Positions 57,388 to 64,000 of a DNA stretch of 64,000 nucleotides are shown piece by piece (positions within the stretch are counted from its first letter, which is position 1; every line of letters starts with the position of its first letter). The stretch covers positions 806,001-870,000 of the forward strand of contig JADANN010000108.1 of NCBI GenBank assembly GCA_018806985.1. The letters run 5' to 3'. The notes under the pieces are model-generated. The model was given only the letters and a program-made list of their open reading frames with translations. It had not been told where the DNA came from and searched no databases. A program made the position numbers and the translations under genes. The stretch is from Angiostrongylus vasorum. Taxonomy: Eukaryota > Nematoda > Chromadorea > Rhabditida > Metastrongylidae.

Positions 57388-57780
57388 GATACTTGATACT
57401 TGAACGACCCGTCCTCACTGGTTGTGCGGCCCCCAGCATAATCACCATTTTTCGGAGATATGCTGGTTAACCCATTGGGGTTCTCTGGAATCCCGAGGGC
57501 AGCGTGGCCGAAATCTGCCTCAGGTCTTCACCACTACGGGCAGTCGCAGCTCTTGTGGATCAGAGAAAGATTTCCCACCATTCGACTAATTTAATACCAG
57601 GACTGTGGTGGATCCTGGTATTGGCTTACTCTTAGCTAGGCTTCCTGATGGAAACGCCGGACTCCTTCTCAGCTTGAGAGATCCTCTTGGGAGGATGAAT
57701 CACCCGCTGTACATCGCAGCACGACATCGAGGAACACCTGCCAGCCACGATGAGGCGGTAAACCGTTGGGAGGGTTACAA
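57388..57780 (-). mobile_element. Family D element, complete
   Basis: Minus copy with tail TACTTGATACTTGATACTTG at its left edge and the start block AACCGTTGGGAGG at its right. The tandem tail has at least two full units. Confidence 0.85.
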
Positions 57781-57784
57781 ATAA

Positions 57785-59980
57785 CAAAGTTCAATATGAA
57801 GTGAAATATGTCAGTTGAAAGTTAAAAACGGTCACTGTGTTTGTATCACACGCATTGCAATCAGTGCGTATAATGCAAAGACTCAGAAGTGTTTAAAGAC
57901 TGAAGTGTTAAGAAGTTTCGTCGGTCCTTACTCTACCCTGTTCAATCAAAATCAGTTCACTCTAACGAGATTCGTCAGTGAACATTATTTTTTTAACCTT
58001 CACCTTTGCATTACCATGAAATTGAACTTCTTCGCCTATACAGACAGATTTTTCTATGTAATCTTTAATCTTCTTACTACTTCATTATTTGTTTTGTAGT
58101 CTTAGATATTCATAACCCTTGCAATAATTGTCCCAGTACAGCACTAACTCGAGTTACAGTGAACGGTTTAGCAAACGCTTTATTAAACGTCTTGGGGGTA
58201 ATTTTTGGTTCTGTCGATTCTAAAAAAGTCGACTATCTCCACTGTCATTCCGGAAGACTTAGCCGCAAGCCCCGCCCATCAAATCTCCCAGTCCGCTCTA
58301 TTCACGATGTGTTTGCGTGTTCCCCGGTAGCACAGTGGCTTGAAGTTCTACCTCTACACATTCAATGTTTTTTCCTTCACTTCTGTTTCTCGTTTAGTCG
58401 CTGTCATGAAACCTTATGAAACAATTCTAATGGCTTACTAATATACAAAAAAAAGTACTCCATGTAAATTTACATTAAGCATAGTTAAATTAGACTAGAA
58501 GTGTTAATCTTCGTTTTATAGCCACAGGAACGTCACATTTTTACTCTTGTTCAAGCAAGCTTAAGCCCTTTATCTACAAGATTGAGAATAGAAACCGTTT
58601 TTTAAACCTAGTGAACCCATGCGCGATATCATGTCCCCTTCGTGGACTTGAGTGATAGGGCATGAGATGCTACTGAGATATTTTTCGTAGGAGCAAATCT
58701 TCCATATAGATCTTAAGATCTAAGGACTTAGTTCAAGTTTATGATTCAATCTAAAACCTATAATATCAAGTGCTAAAGTTCGATATCCCATTTATTAGGT
58801 CATTTCCTATATAATTAGAATGCTTTAAATGTTTATGTCAAGCCAAAAGTGCTGCTTCTTCTAATATTTTAGAAGTAATTAGTTCTATTAGAAGCAATGG
58901 AAAGTTTTTTGCTAGCCATCGCAGTTTGTTTATAGTAGTAAGAAGGGTAGTACAATAGCATCCACAACTAATTTGAGGGAAACAACAGTCTTCCTACAAG
59001 TTGCCATAGTTCTTCAGTAAGACTTTCTCGCATTTTCTTGAAGAGTACCATAGTAAGAAGCGTAGTACAATCCATCCACAACTAATTTCGAGGTTCCCCC
59101 ACCTCTTGGAGAAGCTAGGAACTGGCTTCTTCTTCATTTAATAACTCAGCTACGTCCATTTACTACTAGGTAGAATACTAAATGGAATAATAAAACTGGA
59201 TGACGTGTTGTTATTAATTCATGGCTGTCGCCCGGTTCCGCTTGAGATGTCCTCAAGAATTCCTATATCACTTGTTATGGAAGTATTCCTTTGGTTTTTT
59301 TTCAAAGTCAACAAACTATCAGTTTGTTTTCAAATAGGGATAATACATTCTAATTTGTCGATAGTACTGAATAACGAAAGTATTTGCGGTTTCGTAAAGC
59401 ATGTGTCCACATTCTGACTTCATGGAACTCTAGTCATTTCAAGTTCTGCATCTTGTTTCAAGTAATTCTGTGGATCAAAGTCCGTCGAACGATAAATACG
59501 GATTTCCACAACTTTCAGAATCTCTGAGAAAAGGTGGAGTGGGCACTTCACTTTCCTCCTACTGAGCTGTTCAACGATTTTGAGAGGATATTTATAAAAT
59601 AATAGGACACAGAAATGAAGACGGTTCTCAGCTACTAAGAAAAAAATATCTTTGAAGACAGCGAGAAGCTTTATCTCATAATGAGCTTTTTGCATACTAC
59701 TGAACGACCATTCACATAGCCATGCTATCAGCCTGGAATGGGCTCCTTATCCTGATAGCAACAATCGAAACTTGTTAGCCATCAAGCATAAAGGATTAAA
59801 CTGAACAGCTGTTTACTAATATGTCACTGACCCAAAGCGATTAGTTGTTAGGCAACGTGACACGCAGTTTGAAGGAGGATAACGAGCCAAACATGGACCA
59901 AATATGATCTTATACTTGTCCTCAGAGGCAAATGAATTTTGTTGAGGGGCTCTTTTATCTATTGAGTTCAGTTCAACGTA
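57785..59980. other. Unassigned, with a local direct repeat
   Basis: A ~40-bp direct repeat at about 58,930-58,972 and 59,048-59,088 (both with GTAGTACAAT and CATCCACAACTAATTT). No gene recognised. Confidence 0.4.
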
Positions 59981-59984
59981 AAAA

Positions 59985-60250
59985 AGGATAAAGCTCTCGG
60001 CGTTGATCAATTGCTGAGGGATTTCCCAAGCAATCAACTTCACTAGGCGTCGTCAGCGGTGACTCGATGCTCATCTTTCCTATACAATAACTTCCTGTGA
60101 CCTACCAATGTATCAATTCAGTGCTGCTATCCTCCCAAACAGGTCTGGTACCAATTTGATGATCCCGGAGGGATGGAAGGCTTAGTGAGTCTGGGGTGCG
60201 GGATGGAACCCATTGTATTGCAGGGTACTTCTAATGCTACACGCGCCCAG
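59985..60250 (-). mobile_element. SINE family A
   Basis: Tail AAGCTCTCGGCGTTGATC, body with GGTCTGGTACCAATTTGATG, head CTGGGCGCGTGTAGC on minus at 60,250. Moderately diverged. Confidence 0.75.
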
Positions 60251-60254
60251 TTGA

Positions 60255-61900
60255 ACTTACGGCTTTTTATATGCAGTTAGTCACAATGGTTCAAGAATTG
60301 CAGCCATTGCAGGTACTTTACGAGCCGTCGCCTGCGGAAACACTCTAACGGAGCGTTTCTGAATTCCAAGGGAAAAACCAGTCCATCCAGCACTTAACGA
60401 CATTCCTGGAGAGGCAAAAATTCCCAAATTCACAAGCGGAACCAAGAAGCTAATCCAAAGGCGAGATTGGATGCAGGACAACGAAACCAATGAGAAGAAT
60501 GTTAAGCTCTCCACTTGCAAGACTTAGAGTGCTGCCAGTTGTCTATGTCGCTAAAAAACTGAAAATAAATGGCTTTACGGGATAAGTGCGTCGCTCGCTT
60601 TGTCTATCGAATACGCAGGGCCCACCACTGGGCAATTACGTGGTTATCATTAAATAACACTGGTGATCGCCCAAGTCAATCCAACAGTAATAGTGAAACA
60701 TGAAAGTCCTCGTCGTAAAACAGCACACTGCTATCAATTCCCATGACTGTGTTAAAAACACTTAGGAGTGCAATAGTGCGGGATACCTCCAAAACGCTGA
60801 GAAAACAATGGTTAACCAGCGCTTAAGATCTCGTTGAGGAATGAAGACGACGATCCTCAGAATACAGGCCAGTTAACACCGAAGCCCTACTACCTTCGTG
60901 AGTGAAGACTACATCACGATAAAATTTGGGATAGCTAAAATAAATGTCTGATTAAAAAAGTAGTCCCGAGGAAGGTTATCATTTCTACGTAACGTAGATT
61001 TGTTTCTATTTGCCAAATTGAGATACGAGACAGAATAGAACACCTTCACAGAATCACTCACTGAAATCTTTCACTGGATTTGGAAGAGTATCGTTTATAA
61101 ATGTAAGGTATTTCCAAGAGGTTTGGGCAGTGCATTATGTAAACATTCCGTTTCTTTTTACGCATTAAGCAGCGTTGGGCTCCAAAAAGCCTTCTACTTC
61201 AAAGGAAAGGGAAAAAAGAAGGAATGCCTGGTATCACACGGTTCTGGTGTAGAGCGAATTTTTTCAATCCCTGCGCACCACTTTACGGGGACAGTTTCTT
61301 GCAACTCTTCATAAAGTAAACGTGACAAAACCAATGATAGAAGGAAACCAATGGTAGAAGGAAAAAGATGGCAAAAGATATAGAGGAGAGAGATTTGAAG
61401 AGGAGGAGATACTGAAAAGATTGTAGAAGGCGCAAGAAAAGAGCGAAAAATGAAAGTCTGTGGAAAAAAGAGATGACAACGAGACTAGCGGAAAAGAAAA
61501 TTTGTTGTCGTTCATAAATGCATCAATGTTGTCGCTGACTTTGTCACGATTAGACTGGAATTTTTTCCACTTTATTTTATCTGTGAATCACACAAATTCC
61601 ATGGTCTGTTCCTTCCTACCGTATTTAATCTATTATTTCTATGTTCCAGAATTCTTGCGTTGCTTTGTTTCTAATCCCCATTTGGACTTCACTAAGAAAT
61701 ATGGTTCTTGCTTGAACTGTAATCGTAAGTAGGCGCCCAACAGAAGTGCTCTATAGTCAGCAATAAATAGTAACAATAACAAAAATAGTTATAGCTATGG
61801 AATATAAATATATTTGCTATTACTATTACCACTGCGCAAAACACTTGTTCCTTTTATTACCACTGAAACTACTTTCACATGGTTTTGAAGATTCACGGAG
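60255..61900. other. Unassigned; purine tract
   Basis: At 60,290-60,530 both strands have open frames (plus: SRIAAIAGTLRAVACGNTL and PALNDIPGEAKIPKF with one stop) but no known family. A purine-rich tract with a 17-bp tandem duplication lies at 61,330-61,500. Confidence 0.3.
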
Positions 61901-61904
61901 TTTT

Positions 61905-62115
61905 TAGCGCTGTTGTTAGAGGTGCAATATAGCACACGCAGGCTGCTCGTTTCGATCCCGCGTGTTGTGCAAGTGAAAGTCACTGGTTTGAGACACCTCT
62001 ATGCTATCACAAGTCAATGTATAGTTCAGATATGCATTCATCAACATTCATGCTGTTTGATGAAGTCGAATGCATGGTACATAACTAAGGGATTAAGGCC
62101 GAGAGCTTGATTCTT
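61905..62115 (+). mobile_element. SINE family A, diverged
   Basis: Head TGTTGTTAGAGGTGC, B box GTTTCGATCCCGC (61,948), ending TTAAGGCCGAGAGCTTG. Part of the body is deleted. Confidence 0.6.
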
Positions 62116-62393
62116 CATCCTTTGTGAAAAAGTGTCGCCTAGTAAAGCTCATATAGCGAAGAAATCGATATTGAGTGCATAAACGAAATAAATATGAGGG
62201 AAAAGTGCAAAAAAACTAGGAAAAGATCCCAACTCTGCTTTCTGCAGTGGGTCAAGATTGCGTCGGCAGGGAAAGCAAATTGGCAGAGACCTTTTTAGAA
62301 CAGGGTTTTAGTGTGTTTCAATAGAGAATGAAAAACGAGGCCTTTGCTCCATTGAAAAGCTAACACGAGGTTGTTACCATATACTCGGTTTAG

Positions 62394-62762
62394 AGGGCGG
62401 ATAGCACAGTGGTAGTGATGTCCGTTATCACGAGCATGGTGCTAGTTCGATTTCGCTCCGGGCCAACCAAGCCTCTCATCCCTCCAGGGTCGAGAAATTG
62501 GTATCGGACTTGTCTGAGAAAAAAATCACTCTCTGCAATCCAATTGGGAACGCTCCAGCCCGGCTATCTCAGAACTCCAGGGAGAACTGCTCGACCAGCA
62601 TTCTACGACATACAAGATGAAATGAAAATCCGCAAGCAGCAACCAAATCCATACGTAAAAACATGGAAGGTTTTTGTTGACAATGGATGCGAGGCAACGA
62701 ATCGAATGTGAGAAGAGCTGGGATCCACACAACAGACGTGAAGACGGATCAAATAAAAAAAT
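62394..62762 (+). mobile_element. SINE family B, nested, with target duplication
   Basis: Complete copy with A box TAGCACAGTGG (62,402), B box AGTTCGATTTCG (62,444) and an A-rich (AAAT)n tail. It is flanked by TACTCGGTT on both sides (about 62,382 and 62,778), the target-site duplication. Confidence 0.85.
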
Positions 62763-62790
62763 AAATAAATAAAAATTTACTCGGTTAACG

Positions 62791-62814
62791 CTTCGACGTC
62801 TTCGTCTTCATCAG
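62791..62814 (-). other. Hammerhead-like core motif, large foldback
   Basis: On minus: CTGATGA (62,814-62,808), A, GACG, AAGA, CGTC, GAAG (62,794-62,791). The stem is perfect; the last A of GAAA has become G. Confidence 0.4.
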
Positions 62815-63167
62815 AGTCGACGATCCGAGTCGATGGTCCGGATTCGTCTTCCCGATGTGGTGCCTTCGTTGTCGAGCCGAGTCGGATCTTCTTTAGTGGA
62901 GCATCGTTCGAATAAGGCCATCTCAGCCGGTAGCGCTCTTTTATACGTGCTTGTTGTTGTTGATATAACTAACCGTTGGTAATAGTTTCTTTCTCAACGA
63001 ATAATCCATCCTGCCGAAGTCGGTATTAGATAGCCTTGCACAAATCGAACTAATATCATTGAGAACCGACCTACATTAAACTTCGGTAAATTATTACCAG
63101 CGGATAGTCATACCAATAACAATCGTCCTGTACAAAAGAGCGCTGCCCGGTGAGATTGCCTCATTCC

Positions 63168-63410
63168 GCGACACATTCGGCTCTGATCGACACCAAGGGT
63201 ATGGGCCAGGCATTCGATTCCATTAACACATCCGGTTCATATGATGATTTGCACCGCTCTATCGATCTGTGAAGTCAGTGTTTTCGTCCTCTCAGAAAAG
63301 TCTGCTTCGAATTTTCCGACCTCGAAAGGATGGTGAGCTTGGCTTGGCCGTGACGTGGGGTTAAAAAAGGGACCATGTTTGTATTGCAAGGCACCTGTTA
63401 CAGACGTCTC
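63168..63410 (-). mobile_element. SINE family A, diverged
   Basis: Body TCTTTTCTGAGAGGACG on minus and CCAAGGGTATGGGCCAGGCA on plus; head near 63,405. It terminates the foldback to its left. Confidence 0.6.
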
Positions 63411-63668
63411 TAGAGTTTCGATTTATTACGTTAATTGTTAATGCTCTAAGGTAGTCATTGTATTTTCAGGCTTCCGTCAAAAACGTTAATCCACGTTTAC
63501 AGTGTTGGTTTTTTTTTCAGGAAATTCCTCATAAAATTAGATTAACATTTGTCTGATTTCACTATAGCAACGCTTAAAGAGAAATATCTCATCCATTCAT
63601 TGCCCCGATTCCACCTCCGACATTCGCCTGGCTGAAAAAAAAGATATCACGCGCACAAAACAAATCAG

Positions 63669-63762
63669 AATGAATCCGAAGAGAATCTTAAGTACTTCGA
63701 GTTGGCCTTCGAAATGATTGGCCGAGGTGTTCCTTGCAAGCCCAAGCAAGCTGTGCTCACAG
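63669..63762 (+). CDS. Candidate exon at the right edge, unknown protein
   Basis: After ACAAATCAG the frame reads NESEENLKYFELAFEMIGRG then VPCKPKQAVLT, ending at a CACAG/GTGCCA donor. It looks coding-like but the minus strand is also open here, so the strand is not certain. No family recognised. Confidence 0.28.
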
Positions 63763-64000
63763 GTGCCATCCACCTAACATTCTCAAGTACGAGCACACCG
63801 TGCGTGTGTATAGGAACACCTCCGTGGATAGCGGGTTGCAACGCGAAGAAGGAAATGAACACATGCTGGAGCCAGAACGACTTGTTAAGACAGGCCGCCT
63901 CTCTTTCTCTCCCACCATTTTTTTTACACGCTCATGCTACCTCATTATTTGCTTTCCCTTCGTAGTATTGACACAAATGAATAGTGCTGTCGGTATTGTG

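Larger units (their letters stand above)
62345..63165. mobile_element. Large foldback element (family F) split by a SINE
   Basis: Left arm starts GAAAAGCTAACACGAGGTTG (62,356). After the inserted SINE it resumes at TTTACTCGGTTAACGC. The inner inverted repeat runs from 62,925 (GCCATCTCAGCCGGTAGCGC) to 63,160 (rc GAATGAGGCAATCTCACCGG), with arms of about 75 bp. The outer right arm is lost at the next SINE. This is the longest family member here. Confidence 0.75.

Noticed and set aside
1..64000. CRISPR array or bacterial operon
   Set aside because: No regularly spaced direct repeats; intron-bearing genes and SINEs show the DNA is eukaryotic.

Overview
The window looks like repeat-rich nuclear DNA from a nematode, most likely a strongylid (hookworm-like) parasite. 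The evidence is a many-exon gene whose introns mostly end in the nematode-type TTTCAG or a close variant, possible spliced-leader architecture at its start, no sign of operon-style bacterial genes, and dense decayed retroelements of the Penelope-like and RTE classes plus tRNA-derived SINEs. The species call is an inference; nothing in the window names it.

The one gene I can identify with confidence lies on the + strand from about 27,060 to 44,387. It encodes an organic anion transporting polypeptide (OATP / SLCO family, a 12-helix membrane transporter with a Kazal-like extracellular loop). I can place 17 exons in order, from an acidic N-terminus (27,060) through the STLEKRF, TGIISS, DPRWIGAWWIGF and NPTVIV landmarks, the cysteine-rich Kazal loop (38,013-38,571), the ALG/RLLG region and the last helix (stop at 44,387). 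An in-phase alternative last exon may exist at 41,946-42,154. The reading frame is interrupted by several single-base discrepancies, most of them in homopolymers, with no nonsense substitutions and intact splice sites. This favours assembly error over true decay, but it must be checked.

Left part (1-27,000): mostly intergenic and mobile DNA. There are three Penelope-like element (PLE) fragments (7.4-8.6 kb, 13.2-15.0 kb, 16.3-18.4 kb), an RTE non-LTR retrotransposon (20.1-21.8 kb) and an older RTE remnant (6.1-6.7 kb), and many SINEs. Weak candidate exons of unidentified minus-strand genes occur at 1.4-1.6, 5.8-6.0 and 19.7-19.9 kb.

Middle (27-44.4 kb): the OATP gene. Its introns carry a fourth PLE fragment, a foldback element, a 525-bp inverted-repeat SINE, several tRNA-SINEs and two RTE fragments facing each other. 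One PLE terminus ends five bases before a splice acceptor.

Right part (44.4-64 kb): SINEs, RTE-related non-autonomous elements with TATCAAG-type tails, foldback elements and low-complexity tracts. Two weak unassigned + strand exon candidates lie at 46.5 and 63.7 kb.

The most interesting non-genic signal is a motif shared by the PLE termini and the foldback elements: CTGANGA, a short hairpin, then GAAA. The hairpin stem differs between families but keeps pairing (GGC/GCC versus GACG/CGTC). This resembles a hammerhead ribozyme core, which is known from Penelope-like elements, and suggests that the foldbacks derive from PLE terminal repeats.
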